A stretch of DNA of 64,000 nt from Pseudoclavibacter endophyticus (GCF_008831085.1 NZ_WBJY01000004.1:124001-188000); one strand, 5' to 3'. Counted from the stretch's first letter, positions 1 to 8,588 are shown. The notes: generated from the sequence alone by a model not told the origin. Numbers and translations are program-made.

Positions 1-477
1 TGGACCCGTCGAGACCAGGTCGAGGTCCGGGCCGTCGTCGCCGCCACGACGGCGCTCCTCGCGGCGCTCATCTGGACGATCCTCGCCCTGCTCCAGCCCG
101 ATCCTCAACCGGCCATCCAGGCCGTGACCGGCGCGCCGATCACCACCCGGGAACCACAGTTCTCGCCGCTCGGCGCGCTGCTCGTCGCCGTGATCGCGTG
201 CTCCGGAGTCTTCGTGCCGGCCCTCATCGTCGCCCTCTCGCGCATCCACTGGCTCGCCGTGTGGATCGGCGGCGCGGTGCTGCTCGTCTGGGCCGTCACG
301 CTCGTGAGCTCGTACGGCATCCTCGTCCATCCGATGGAGGGTCTCGACCCCGACGCCGCCGCGTCTCGCAACACCGAAGCGACCGTGAGCGCCGCGATTG
401 CGCTGGTCGGGGCGGCTGTCGTCGTCGTGGCGTCGTCGATCGGCACCCTTCGCGCTCCCATCAAGCGATTCGGGTGA
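1..477 (+). CDS. Multi-pass membrane protein, C-terminal part (cut by left edge)
   Basis: The reading frame is already open at base 1 and stops at TGA 475-477, so only the last 158 residues are visible. A GTG at 124 could be read as a start, but coding sequence of the same character runs in frame upstream of it. Four hydrophobic segments are visible, at about residues 11-33, 55-80, 83-107 and 124-147, and the protein ends in a short basic tail (RAPIKRFG). It has no recognisable catalytic motif, so I can only call it a polytopic membrane protein of unknown function. It lies on the same strand as the heme operon but is separated from it by about 240 bases holding an iron box, so it is probably a separate unit. 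Confidence 0.7.
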   Translation, partial: WTRRDQVEVRAVVAATTALLAALIWTILALLQPDPQPAIQAVTGAPITTREPQFSPLGALLVAVIACSGVFVPALIVALSRIHWLAVWIGGAVLLVWAVTLVSSYGILVHPMEGLDPDAAASRNTEATVSAAIALVGAAVVVVASSIGTLRAPIKRFG

Positions 478-578
478 GGCGGCGGGGGACTCATTGCACG
501 GGGCGTAGCGGCTGCATGGCGGTCGCTCCGCCCCGTCTGCGTCAGGAAGCAGGTGTTGGGGATTGGCGAAGCTGAGGG

Positions 579-607
579 TTTGCAGTAAGGTAAGCCTGCC
601 CTAACTT
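579..607 (+). promoter_or_regulatory. Promoter overlapped by a DtxR/IdeR-type iron box
   Basis: The 19-mer TAAGGTAAGCCTGCCCTAA at 586-604 matches 17 of 19 positions of the remembered DtxR/IdeR consensus TWAGGTWAGSCTWACCTWA. It lies between a weak -35 (TTTGCA, 579-584) and a -10-like TAACTT (602-607) spaced 17 bases apart, so a bound repressor would block RNA polymerase. A second, poorer half-palindrome (TTAGTACTGCCTTAC, 606-620) overlaps on the right. The heme operon start at 714 follows. Iron-dependent repression of heme uptake is expected from the family; binding here is inferred. Confidence 0.8.
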
Positions 608-713
608 AGTACTGCCTTACTTCTCCCGGTGGTCGTGAGGGAGGGCATCCGTGCGCGGCACGGACACGGCGCATGCCGCCGCGCCCCGGCCGCGCGATGC
701 GACAGGAGAACTC

Positions 714-2171
714 ATGACAACAGTGCAGGACGGGGCGGCGTCGCGGCCGCCGAGATCGGGGTCGCGCCTTGCGATCCTGAGCGGCGCCGGTCTCGCGATC
801 GGCGCGCTTGCGGCAGGGCTCGCGCTCGGCTTGAGCGCGGCGCCGGCGAACGCGGCCGAGCAGACGGTGAGCAACGTCGACTTCTCATGGCGAGTCAACG
901 ACGAGTCGGGTGGCGGCGCGTACTTCGGCGGCTGCAACTTCCTCGTCGCGGGTGCGGCCGGCGATGCGGGCAGTTCGCGGCTGTGGACCGAGCCCGACGG
1001 CTTCTACAAGACCAGTGAGGGCAACGTCACCATCACGAAGCCCGACAGCGCGGGCAACCAGGTCGAGCCGACGTGGTCGACCAAGTGCCAGAACGCAGGG
1101 GGGACCGCGGTGGGGACGGGCGCCGGCTCGACCACGGGCAACCAGGTGAACCTCTCGTCCGGTACGGGCACGGTCGACGTGGACACGAACTCGGCGCGGC
1201 TCTCGTGGGACGGTTCGTTCACCTTCGTCTTCTACGGCGGCATGACGTACTGGACGGTGAACGACCCGGTGCTGACGATCGCTGACGGCGTTGGTTCGCT
1301 GACGGCGACGGCGTCCGGTTACGGCGCTGACATGAACGACACGTCGAAGTGGGTCACGCTGCCCGAGACCGCGATCGAGCTCGCGACCTTCTCGGGCGCC
1401 GAGGTCTCGGCGACGGGCTTGACCGTGCAGCCCGACTATCTCGGGGTCGAGGTCGACACGGACGGCGGCATGAGCCCGCAGTCGAGGAGCGGCGAGACCT
1501 GGGGGGCATTCCCGCAGTCCTTCGTCGACTTCAACATCCTCACGGGGCAGTCGTCGTACTGGTACTCGTCTGGCGGCGCAGCCGATCCCAAGAAGCCGGC
1601 GGTGCCGTTCACCGTGGCCTACGAGGTCGAGACGACGACGCCGCCGCCCGCCGCGGGCGAGGGCGACATCGGCGTGACGATCCCTGACGCCGAAGACCCG
1701 ACCGATCCGGGCGAGCCCGGTGACCCCACGGGGGAGTTCGGCTGGACATGGGCGGAGGCTGACGGCGTGGACCTCGGCACGGCGAAACAGGTCGACGACA
1801 CGTTCGTCGCGTCCGGCAGTCTCACGAACGTGGTCGTCAACGACACCCGTGCGGGTGGCACCGCACCGTACTCGTGGTCGCTCTCCGGCCAGGCGGGCGA
1901 CTTCACGGCGAGCGGCGGAAGCTCCTTCTCGTCGTCGTACCTCGGCTGGACGCCGAAGATCATCGACGCAGCCGCGCCCGCCGTCACGGCCGGAGCGGCC
2001 GTGACGGCGGGCGCAGGCGACGCCGACGGCCTCGCGACGGCGAAGACGCTCGGGAGCTCATCGGCCGCGGCGAGCGCGACGCTCGGTGCAGACCTCAGCC
2101 TCGCCGTCCCCGTCGACAAGGCTCCGGCGGGCGACTACCGCACGACGTTGACGGTCACGGCCATCAGCTGA
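714..2171 (+). CDS. htaA: Secreted HtaA heme-binding protein with C-terminal WxL-like domain
   Basis: This protein of 485 aa probably captures heme at the cell surface. ATG 714 is chosen because AGGAG lies at 704-708; an in-frame GTG at 651 has no such site. Residues 1-46 form a signal peptide (basic start, long hydrophobic core, cleavage near ANA/AE). Residues 55-300 are an HtaA domain (FSWRVN start, YGGMTYW, SGYGADMND, FVDFN) with Tyr70 in GAYFGGCNF as the likely heme ligand. Cys74 and Cys125 are the only cysteines of the domain and may form a disulfide. The domain has no histidine. An acidic/Pro linker is followed, at about 340-485, by a module with VVVNDTRAG, W388-S-L, YLGWTP and a GDYRTTLTVTA ending, which resembles a WxL cell-wall-binding domain lacking the second WxL motif. 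There is no membrane anchor. The next gene encodes a WxIP-like protein, a logical partner. Confidence 0.82.
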   Translation: MTTVQDGAASRPPRSGSRLAILSGAGLAIGALAAGLALGLSAAPANAAEQTVSNVDFSWRVNDESGGGAYFGGCNFLVAGAAGDAGSSRLWTEPDGFYKTSEGNVTITKPDSAGNQVEPTWSTKCQNAGGTAVGTGAGSTTGNQVNLSSGTGTVDVDTNSARLSWDGSFTFVFYGGMTYWTVNDPVLTIADGVGSLTATASGYGADMNDTSKWVTLPETAIELATFSGAEVSATGLTVQPDYLGVEVDTDGGMSPQSRSGETWGAFPQSFVDFNILTGQSSYWYSSGGAADPKKPAVPFTVAYEVETTTPPPAAGEGDIGVTIPDAEDPTDPGEPGDPTGEFGWTWAEADGVDLGTAKQVDDTFVASGSLTNVVVNDTRAGGTAPYSWSLSGQAGDFTASGGSSFSSSYLGWTPKIIDAAAPAVTAGAAVTAGAGDADGLATAKTLGSSSAAASATLGADLSLAVPVDKAPAGDYRTTLTVTAIS

Positions 2172-2190
2172 GACTCGAGCGACCTGGCGC

Positions 2191-2231
2191 GTTCCCCGGG
2201 GGAAGCCTTCGACGGCCGCTCCCCGGGGAAC
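2191..2231. terminator. Strong inverted repeat inside the heme operon
   Basis: The 11-base arms GTTCCCCGGGG (2191-2201) and CCCCGGGGAAC (2221-2231) are perfect inverted repeats around a 19-base loop, in the 169-base gap between the first and second genes. No T-run follows. It may be an attenuator, a processing site or an mRNA-stabilising hairpin that lets the secreted HtaA protein be made in excess of the downstream membrane proteins. The structure is visible; the role is inference. Confidence 0.55.
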
Positions 2232-2340
2232 CGGCGCACGGACGCATCGCCGGTCCGGTCCCGGCCGCCAGACCCCGGTGACCGTACGCCGCGTCCGCAT
2301 CGGCAACCACTCCACGCACGACACACGCATTCGAGGGACC

Positions 2341-3786
2341 ATGCCTCACGCCATCCGCACGACGCTGCGCCACGCGGCGGCGACCGTCATCGCGTCGCTG
2401 ATCGCGCTCGCGGCGCTCGTCATGCACCCGCTCGCCGCCGACGCCGCGACAGACGAGCCGCCCGCCTGGACGGTCGCAACCGTCGACAACGATCACGGCT
2501 CCGGCCGCGCGAACTTCGCGCACGACGTCGACCCCGGCCAGACGATCACCGACACCATGCGCGTGACGAACACCGGCGGGAGCGACCTGCCACTGACGGT
2601 GTACGCGGCCGACGCCTTCACGACCGATACCGGTTCGATCGACATATTGCCGCTCGAAGAAGCGTCGATCGACGCCGGCACCTGGATCACGGTCGACGCG
2701 CCCGACCTCACGCTGCGGCCGGGCGAGTCGGCCGACGTGACGTTCACGGTCGCGGTGCCGGACAACGCCACGCCCGGCGACCACGCCGCGGCCATCGTCG
2801 CCTCGCTGCTCCCAGGTGACGCCGGCGGCCAGGTGCAGGTGGAGCGCCGCCTCGGCCTGCGCGTCGATCTGCGCGTCAGCGGCGAGATCGCCCCGGTCGC
2901 AGAGATCTCCTCGCTGACGACGGGCTACGCAGCCGGCTGGAATCCCTTCGGCGGCGGCACCGTGACCGTCACTTACGTGCTCACGAATACGGGAAACGTG
3001 CGGCTCGCGACACTGGAAGACCTGCGTATCGCCGGCATCGGCGGCATCGCCCCGATCGCGCTGCAGGGCATGGAGGTGCCCGAGCTGCTGCCGGGCTCGT
3101 CGGTGTCGGTCACGCGCGAGGTGCCGACGAGCGTCGTCGGCCCCGTCGACGGCACGCTCACGCTCTACCTGCAGCCGGTCGGCGCCTTCACCGATGCGCC
3201 CGTCGCCGTCACGACCGAGCTCTCGGCGTTCGGGGTGCCGTGGACCCTCGTGGCGCTCATCGTCGTCGTGCTGATCGCTCTCGCGGCCGTCGCGTTCTGG
3301 TGGTGGCGCCGTCGCCGGCTCGATCTGCTCGCCGCGACGTACGTCGACGGCGGGTTCGGCCTCGACGACGAGCCGGGCGAGGGCCAGGATGCTCGTGGCC
3401 GCGAGGGCCGCGCCGGCGCGCTCGCCGCCGGCGGTGCGACCGCTGTCCTCCTCGCGGCGGCGCTCACCGTCGGCTTCAGCGCGGCCGCGGGCGAGGCCGT
3501 CGCTGCGCCCATCGGGGTGCTCGCCGCACAGGCCGAGGATCCCGAATCGACCATCGGCGTTGAGATCCCGAGCGCGACCCCGGCCATGCCCGGCACCCAG
3601 GTGCCGTCCGGGGCACCGGCGCCGGGGACGACCTCCGGCACGGGCACGGGCTCCGGCACGGGCACCGGTAGCGGCCTGACCCCAACCGGGATCGCCGGCT
3701 TCACCGAGGTCGTCGCCATCGGCGCGGGCGCGCTCGTGCTCGGCACCGCGGCGACCCTGCTCGCACTCCGCAGGCGTGGGGCCTAG
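2341..3786 (+). CDS. WxL-interacting-protein-like (DUF916-type) membrane protein with LTPTG-type C-terminus
   Basis: This is a 481-aa surface protein. ATG 2341 has GAGGGA at 2333-2338; an in-frame GTG/ACC region upstream is less likely. A signal peptide covers residues 1-36. Residues 40-290 form two beta-sandwich modules typical of WxL-interacting proteins: the first carries DPGQTITDTMRVTNTGGSDL, then a YAADAF motif and a GDHAAAIVAS strand. A transmembrane helix (301-325, ending WWWRRRR) follows. After it the protein continues with a second signal-like hydrophobic stretch (about 359-385), a Gly/Thr/Ser-rich linker, LTPTG (446-450), 25 hydrophobic residues and a terminal RRRGA. That tail looks like a small sortase substrate fused to the WxIP part. 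In Firmicutes such proteins hold WxL proteins on peptidoglycan; here the partner would be the HtaA-WxL protein. Family call by motif only. Confidence 0.68.
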   Translation: MPHAIRTTLRHAAATVIASLIALAALVMHPLAADAATDEPPAWTVATVDNDHGSGRANFAHDVDPGQTITDTMRVTNTGGSDLPLTVYAADAFTTDTGSIDILPLEEASIDAGTWITVDAPDLTLRPGESADVTFTVAVPDNATPGDHAAAIVASLLPGDAGGQVQVERRLGLRVDLRVSGEIAPVAEISSLTTGYAAGWNPFGGGTVTVTYVLTNTGNVRLATLEDLRIAGIGGIAPIALQGMEVPELLPGSSVSVTREVPTSVVGPVDGTLTLYLQPVGAFTDAPVAVTTELSAFGVPWTLVALIVVVLIALAAVAFWWWRRRRLDLLAATYVDGGFGLDDEPGEGQDARGREGRAGALAAGGATAVLLAAALTVGFSAAAGEAVAAPIGVLAAQAEDPESTIGVEIPSATPAMPGTQVPSGAPAPGTTSGTGTGSGTGTGSGLTPTGIAGFTEVVAIGAGALVLGTAATLLALRRRGA

Positions 3787-3791
3787 CCGGA

Positions 3792-5048
3792 ATGGCGCTT
3801 CCCCGTCTCCTTCGCCGCTTCAAGCGGCAGACCCTGCGCCGCTCCGCGTGGGGGCTCGTGATCGTGCTCGCCGTCGGCCTGCTGTGGGTCAACGGCATTC
3901 ACAACGTCGGCGCTTCCCCCGGCGCCTCGGCGGGCGGCTGCGTCCAGCCTCCCGCCCAGACCGTGCCCGCACCGCCCGCCCTTCCCGGAGTGACGAGCGC
4001 CGACCTGCCAGACCCCAGGACGATCACCGGGCCGACGACCGCGTACACGTCGACCGCCGCGATTCCGCCCGTCACCGACGCGCCGGAGGCGCTGCAGCGG
4101 CTGCCAGCGACCATCGAGAGCTCCGACGGCGCCATGACGACCGTGGCCGACACCTCCCGGATCTTGGCCGTGAACCAGAACGGCGGGCTCGCCGCCGCCG
4201 TCATCGGCCTCGGCTTCGGCTGCAACCTCGTCGGCCGCGACACGGCGACCGACGTGGAGCAGCTCATGCCCGGCAATGAGCAGTTGCCGCTCGTGACGCA
4301 GAACGGTCATGAGCTGAGCGCCGAGTCGATCCTCGACCTGGCGCCGACCGTCGTCATCACTGACTCCTCGGTAGGCCCGTACGACGTCCAACTGCAACTG
4401 CGCGAGGCGGGCATCCCGGTCGTGATGGTTCCCATCGTCTACGAAGAGGGCGTGCAGGGCGTCGGCGCCCAGATCCAGCTCGTCGCCGATGCGCTCGGCG
4501 TCCCCGAGGCCGGCGAGGCGCTCGTGAACCGCACGAACGAGGAGATCGGCGTCACGATCCAGGGGCTCGGCGCCATGGCGCCGTCCGACCCGGAGCAGAA
4601 GCCCCGCACCGTCTTCCTGTACCTGCGCGGCAGCATCTATTACTGGTTCGGCGCGGGCTCCGGCGCCGACTCGATCATCCAGAGCATCGGCGCGCGCGAC
4701 GTCGCGACCGAGGTCGGGTTCGAGGGCATGGCGCCGACCAACGCCGAGGCCCTCGTCGAGGCCGCGCCCGACGTCATCATCGTCATGACCCTCGGTCTCG
4801 CCTCCGTCGGCGGCATCGACGAGGCGCTCGAGCTGCCCGGCATCAAGCAGACGCCGGCAGGCGCGAACCGGCGCATCGTCGACATGAGCGACTACGAGGT
4901 CATGAGCTTCGGCCCGCGCACCGCCTCGGTGCTCGCGGCGCTCGGTGTTGCCATCTACGCGCCGGAGTACGCGTACGCGCCGGACGACGCCGGCGGGGCC
5001 GAGGCATCCGGCGCGCCCGCTCGCGGCGGGAGAGGAACGAACGCGTGA
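3792..5048 (+). CDS. hmuT: Heme ABC transporter substrate-binding protein HmuT
   Basis: The 418-aa product is the extracytoplasmic heme receptor that hands heme to the HmuUV permease. The N-terminus is basic (RLLRRFKRQTLRR) and followed by one hydrophobic segment (21-36). The ASAGGC at 45-50 is a weak lipobox set unusually far from that segment, so anchoring could be by uncleaved helix or by lipid. The mature part is a class III periplasmic-binding fold (GLAAAVIGLGFGCNLVGRD, SAESILDLAPTVVI). His173 (NGHELS) and the Y277-L-R279 motif correspond by position to the conserved His and Tyr-x-Arg heme ligands I recall from corynebacterial HmuT. The gene starts 6 bases after its upstream neighbour and overlaps hmuU by 4 bases (GTGA), indicating translational coupling. 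Confidence 0.9.
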   Translation: MALPRLLRRFKRQTLRRSAWGLVIVLAVGLLWVNGIHNVGASPGASAGGCVQPPAQTVPAPPALPGVTSADLPDPRTITGPTTAYTSTAAIPPVTDAPEALQRLPATIESSDGAMTTVADTSRILAVNQNGGLAAAVIGLGFGCNLVGRDTATDVEQLMPGNEQLPLVTQNGHELSAESILDLAPTVVITDSSVGPYDVQLQLREAGIPVVMVPIVYEEGVQGVGAQIQLVADALGVPEAGEALVNRTNEEIGVTIQGLGAMAPSDPEQKPRTVFLYLRGSIYYWFGAGSGADSIIQSIGARDVATEVGFEGMAPTNAEALVEAAPDVIIVMTLGLASVGGIDEALELPGIKQTPAGANRRIVDMSDYEVMSFGPRTASVLAALGVAIYAPEYAYAPDDAGGAEASGAPARGGRGTNA

Positions 5049-6286
5049 CGACGCTGCACGACCGCGCGAACCCCTCGCCCGCGGGCGATGACGCCCCCGC
5101 CGAGCCGCGGGCGCAGACCGGCGCGCCGCCCAGTGCGCTGCCGACCGCGCACGGTGCTCCAGTGTCCACGGACACGCGACGCGATCGGGGGCACGGGGCA
5201 CTGCGGCGCGCCGACCCGCTCGAACGCCCGAAGCCGACACCGCCGCGCACGAAGCGGGGCCGCGCGGCGCTGCTCGCGATCGTGCTCGGGGCACTGCTCG
5301 TCGCCGGCTGCCTCGTGTCGGCGATGATCGGCCAGCTCTACATCCCGCCGAACGAGGTGCTCGGCTTCGTATTGCACTCGGTCGGCATCGACTGGATCGC
5401 GGGCCCGAGCCACGAGTTCGGATCGGCGGCGCTCACCGAGGTGCGGTTCCCGCGCATCGTGCTCACGCTGCTCGTCGGGGCGGCTCTCGCCGTCGCCGGC
5501 ACCCTGATGCAGGGCATCTTCGGCAACCCGCTCGCGGAGCCCGGCTCCGTCGGCGTCTCGTCGGGCGCCGCGGTCGGCGCGAGTTTTTCCATCCTGTTCA
5601 GCCTCACGTTCCTCGGCCCGTTCACGACACCGGCGTTCGCGTTCGTCGCGGGCCTCATCACGACGTTCGTGGTGTACGCGCTCTCGCGGCAGGGCAGGCG
5701 AACCGAGGTCATCACGCTCATCCTCACGGGCGTCGCCGTCAACGCCGTGTGCGGCGCGCTCATCGCGTTCATCACGTTCCGAGCACCGACGCAGGCGCGA
5801 GAGCAGATCGTGTTCTGGCAGATGGGCAGCCTCAACGGCAGCCGGTGGGAGCAGGTCGCGCTCGTCGCACCGCTCGTCGTCGTCGGCTGCCTCCTGGCGA
5901 TCGGAATGGGGCGTCAGCTCGACCTGCTGAGCCTCGGCGAGAAGGCCGCGCGGCACGTCGGCGTCAACGTCGAACGCGTGCGCGTCCTCGTCATGATCTA
6001 CGTCGCGCTGCTCGTTTCGGCGGCGGTCGCGTTCGCCGGCATCATCGCCTTCGTCGGGCTCGTCGTGCCGCACATCATCCGCATGATCATCGGGCCGGCT
6101 CACCGGGCGCTCCTGATCTGTTCGGTGCTCGGCGGGGCGCTGTTGCTCACGGTCGCCGATCTCGCGGCGCGCACCCTCGTCGAGTACGCCGACCTGCCGA
6201 TCGGCATGCTCACGTCGATGATCGGCGGACCGTTCTTCTTCTACCTCATCCGCCGCAGCCGATCGAAGGGGGGTGGCTGGCAGTGA
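5045..6286 (+). CDS. hmuU: Heme ABC transporter permease HmuU (FecCD family)
   Basis: The 413-aa inner-membrane permease moves heme from HmuT to the cytoplasm. It starts with GTG overlapping the hmuT stop. The first 75 residues are hydrophilic, Pro/Arg-rich and absent from typical FecCD permeases (about 330-350 aa); the rest has about ten membrane helices. Family landmarks are visible: PRIVLTLLVGAALAVAGTLMQG, NPLAEPGSVGVSSGAAVGA and the ATPase-coupling region GEKAARHVGVNVERVR, then FVGLVVPHIIRMIIGPAH. It overlaps hmuV by 4 bases (GTGA). The N-terminal extension could begin at a later start, but no better ribosome site was found. Confidence 0.92.
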   Translation: MTTLHDRANPSPAGDDAPAEPRAQTGAPPSALPTAHGAPVSTDTRRDRGHGALRRADPLERPKPTPPRTKRGRAALLAIVLGALLVAGCLVSAMIGQLYIPPNEVLGFVLHSVGIDWIAGPSHEFGSAALTEVRFPRIVLTLLVGAALAVAGTLMQGIFGNPLAEPGSVGVSSGAAVGASFSILFSLTFLGPFTTPAFAFVAGLITTFVVYALSRQGRRTEVITLILTGVAVNAVCGALIAFITFRAPTQAREQIVFWQMGSLNGSRWEQVALVAPLVVVGCLLAIGMGRQLDLLSLGEKAARHVGVNVERVRVLVMIYVALLVSAAVAFAGIIAFVGLVVPHIIRMIIGPAHRALLICSVLGGALLLTVADLAARTLVEYADLPIGMLTSMIGGPFFFYLIRRSRSKGGGWQ

Positions 6287-7149
6287 GCTCGATCCTCATG
6301 GGCGCTGCCCGCCGCCCGCGGCCAGTGGAGCACGGCGCCGTCGTGCTGACGGTGCGCGGCGCGACCGTCGAGTTCGGCGAGCGCCGGGTCCTCGACGGCG
6401 TCGACCTCGACATTCGCGCGGGCGAGGTACTCGCGCTCGTCGGGCCCAACGGCGCAGGCAAGTCGACGTTGATCAATGTGATCACCGCCGACGTCGACAT
6501 CGTGCGCGGCAGCGTCGAGCTCGACGGCCTGGCGAGCTACGCCTGGACGAACACCGAGCTCGCGATGCGCAGGGCCGTGCTGCTGCAGCACGTCGACATC
6601 GCCTTCCCGTTCACCGTGGAAGAGGTCGTCGACATGGGCCGTGCCCCCTGGCGGGGCACGAGTGACAGCGATCGCGACGAGCTCATCGCGCGCGGCGCGA
6701 TGCGGCGGACCGACATCGAGCGGTTCGCCGACCGCCACTACCCGTCCCTCTCCGGCGGTGAGCGCGCTCGGGCGGCGCTCGCGCGCGTGCTCGCGCAGAC
6801 CTCGTCGGTCATGCTGCTCGACGAACCGACGGCCGCGATGGACATCAAGCACCAGGAGCTGGTGCTGTCACTGACGCGCGACTACGCGGCGACCGGCTGC
6901 GCGGTCGTCATCATCGTGCACAACCTCGATCTTGCGGCGGCGTACGCCGACCGCATTGCGCTGCTCTCCGACGGCCGGATCGTGGCCGACGGCGCGCCCA
7001 CGGAGGTGCTCACGAGCGAGCGCATCGGTGAGGTCTACGACCATCCCGTGCAGATCCTCGAAGACCCGATCACGGGCGCGCCCATCGTCGTGCCCGAGCG
7101 ACGCGCCCGCCTGACGGCGGACGCAACGCGTGGAAGGAACGCCCCATGA
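6283..7149 (+). CDS. hmuV: Heme ABC transporter ATP-binding protein HmuV
   Basis: This 288-aa ATPase powers HmuTU. GTG 6283 overlaps the hmuU stop and has a purine-rich AAGGGGGG just upstream; an ATG at 6298 is an alternative. Walker A is GPNGAGKS (residues 54-61), the Q-loop is in LLQHVDIAFPF, the signature is LSGGERARAALARVLAQ, Walker B is VMLLDEPTAAMD and the switch His is in IIVHNLD. The D-x-x-x-x-H spacing and the VEEVVDMGRAPW segment are typical of heme/siderophore FecE-type ATPases. The next gene overlaps by 4 bases (ATGA), so all genes from hmuT to 11413 form one coupled block. Confidence 0.93.
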   Translation: MSSILMGAARRPRPVEHGAVVLTVRGATVEFGERRVLDGVDLDIRAGEVLALVGPNGAGKSTLINVITADVDIVRGSVELDGLASYAWTNTELAMRRAVLLQHVDIAFPFTVEEVVDMGRAPWRGTSDSDRDELIARGAMRRTDIERFADRHYPSLSGGERARAALARVLAQTSSVMLLDEPTAAMDIKHQELVLSLTRDYAATGCAVVIIVHNLDLAAAYADRIALLSDGRIVADGAPTEVLTSERIGEVYDHPVQILEDPITGAPIVVPERRARLTADATRGRNAP

Positions 7150-8588
7150 CCTCCTTGAGCATCGGCGCGCGGAGCATCGGCCGCACCCTCGTCGTAGCAG
7201 CCATCGCGGCGCTCGCCGCCGTGTGGGCGCTCGTCGGCGTCGGGGCCGCCCCCGCTCACGCGGCCGGGCAGGTCACGGTGTCCGGCACGCTGACTGCTGA
7301 CACCGAGAGCACGATCCAGGTGTCCGGCTCCGGCTTCCAGTCGGTGCAGGGAGGATTCGGCGGAATTTACGTGCTCTTCGGCTGGGTGGATGATCCGGCC
7401 GGTGGCTCGTGGACGCCGAGTGCCGGCGGCGTCACCGGCGAGGACTACCGCTACGTGTACGACGACGAGAGCAACCCCGTCGGCTACCAGCTCTTCGTCA
7501 CCTTCCCCGGCAGCTCGACCGCCTATGCCGCAAACGGCGGCGAGGTGGCCGCGGACGGCACCTGGTCCGGCACCATGCGCGTCCCGAGTGCCGTCTTCCA
7601 AACCTTCGACCGCGACCTGAACGAGACGACGGTCAACTGCCTCGAGGTGCAGTGCGGCGTCATCACGATCGGCGCGCACGGCGTCAAGAACGCGAACAAC
7701 GAGTCGTTCACGCCAGTGAGCTTCCCCGCCCCCGCGGCCGGCACCGGGACGGCGGGCGACGCCGGTGCGACGGCCGGGGAGACGAACGACGAGGCGGCCC
7801 CGGAACAGTCGGAGGAGGTGGCGGCGGCCCCCGTCGCGACGTCGGCACCGATCACGACCGTGACGACGCCAGCGGCGCAGCCGCTGCCCGACTGGCTCCT
7901 CGTGCTGCTGCCCGTGCTCATCGTGGCAGGCCTCGCCATCGTCGCGCTCGCGGTGGGCGTGGGCGCCTACCTCGCGGCGAAGAGCCTGCTGCTCGGCGTC
8001 AACCCGGCGGCGCTCGAAAAGGTGCGCGGCCAGCGCGAGCGCAGGGCCATCCGCGAGCGCGAGAAACAGCGACGCAAGACCGCGACGCTTCGGCGAGCCC
8101 AAGAGCTGCGCAGCGCGAGGGCGAGGCAGCGCGTCGACGGCGCCGTCGCGCGGCAGCAGCTGGAGCGCGATCCCGTGGTGGTGGCGGACAGCGCGGATCG
8201 CATGAACGACTTCTTCGCCGCCGAAGTTCCGCCGTCGACGCCGACGTCCGGTGATGTGCCGCCGACCTCGTGGTTCGAGACGGTCGCTGCGAATGCGGGC
8301 GGCCAGGGCGGCTCGAGTCCGGCCGGTCCGGATTCGATCGGCGCGGAGGCGGAGTCAGGCGCGGGTGCGGCCGGGGGTGCCGGCACGGCACCCGGAGACG
8401 ATGATCCGGCGGCGACCAGGCAGGGCGAGACCTCGCCGACGTATCTCGCTGCGGTGGCCGACGACGCCGATGGCACCCGGACGGGCGGAGCCGACGGCGA
8501 TGCACCGACGCTCGTGCTCGCCGCAGCCCGGGCGTCGACCTCGGCACCGAACGAGGCGGCGACGCGCGGGACGGAGGAGGAGCGATGA
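7146..8588 (+). CDS. Unassigned surface protein with Ig-like ectodomain and basic cytoplasmic helix
   Basis: The 480-aa product was not recognised. It has a signal peptide (1-38, AHAAG cleavage), then a beta-rich ectodomain (40-200) opening with VTVSGTLTADTESTIQVSGS, containing GGFGGIYVLFGWVDDP and a lone Cys pair in NCLEVQCGVITIGAHGVKN. After a low-complexity Ala/Glu/Thr linker comes one membrane helix (about 259-285). The juxtamembrane LLLGVNPAALEKVRGQRER leads into a strongly basic, probably helical segment to about residue 340, and the last 140 residues are Ala/Gly/Asp-rich and disordered. Its place between hmuV and the double-HtaA gene, with 4-base overlaps on both sides, implies a role in heme capture or transfer, or in organising the surface complex. 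It is unusual in coupling a secreted domain to a long cytoplasmic tail. Confidence 0.6.
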   Translation: MTSLSIGARSIGRTLVVAAIAALAAVWALVGVGAAPAHAAGQVTVSGTLTADTESTIQVSGSGFQSVQGGFGGIYVLFGWVDDPAGGSWTPSAGGVTGEDYRYVYDDESNPVGYQLFVTFPGSSTAYAANGGEVAADGTWSGTMRVPSAVFQTFDRDLNETTVNCLEVQCGVITIGAHGVKNANNESFTPVSFPAPAAGTGTAGDAGATAGETNDEAAPEQSEEVAAAPVATSAPITTVTTPAAQPLPDWLLVLLPVLIVAGLAIVALAVGVGAYLAAKSLLLGVNPAALEKVRGQRERRAIREREKQRRKTATLRRAQELRSARARQRVDGAVARQQLERDPVVVADSADRMNDFFAAEVPPSTPTSGDVPPTSWFETVAANAGGQGGSSPAGPDSIGAEAESGAGAAGGAGTAPGDDDPAATRQGETSPTYLAAVADDADGTRTGGADGDAPTLVLAAARASTSAPNEAATRGTEEER

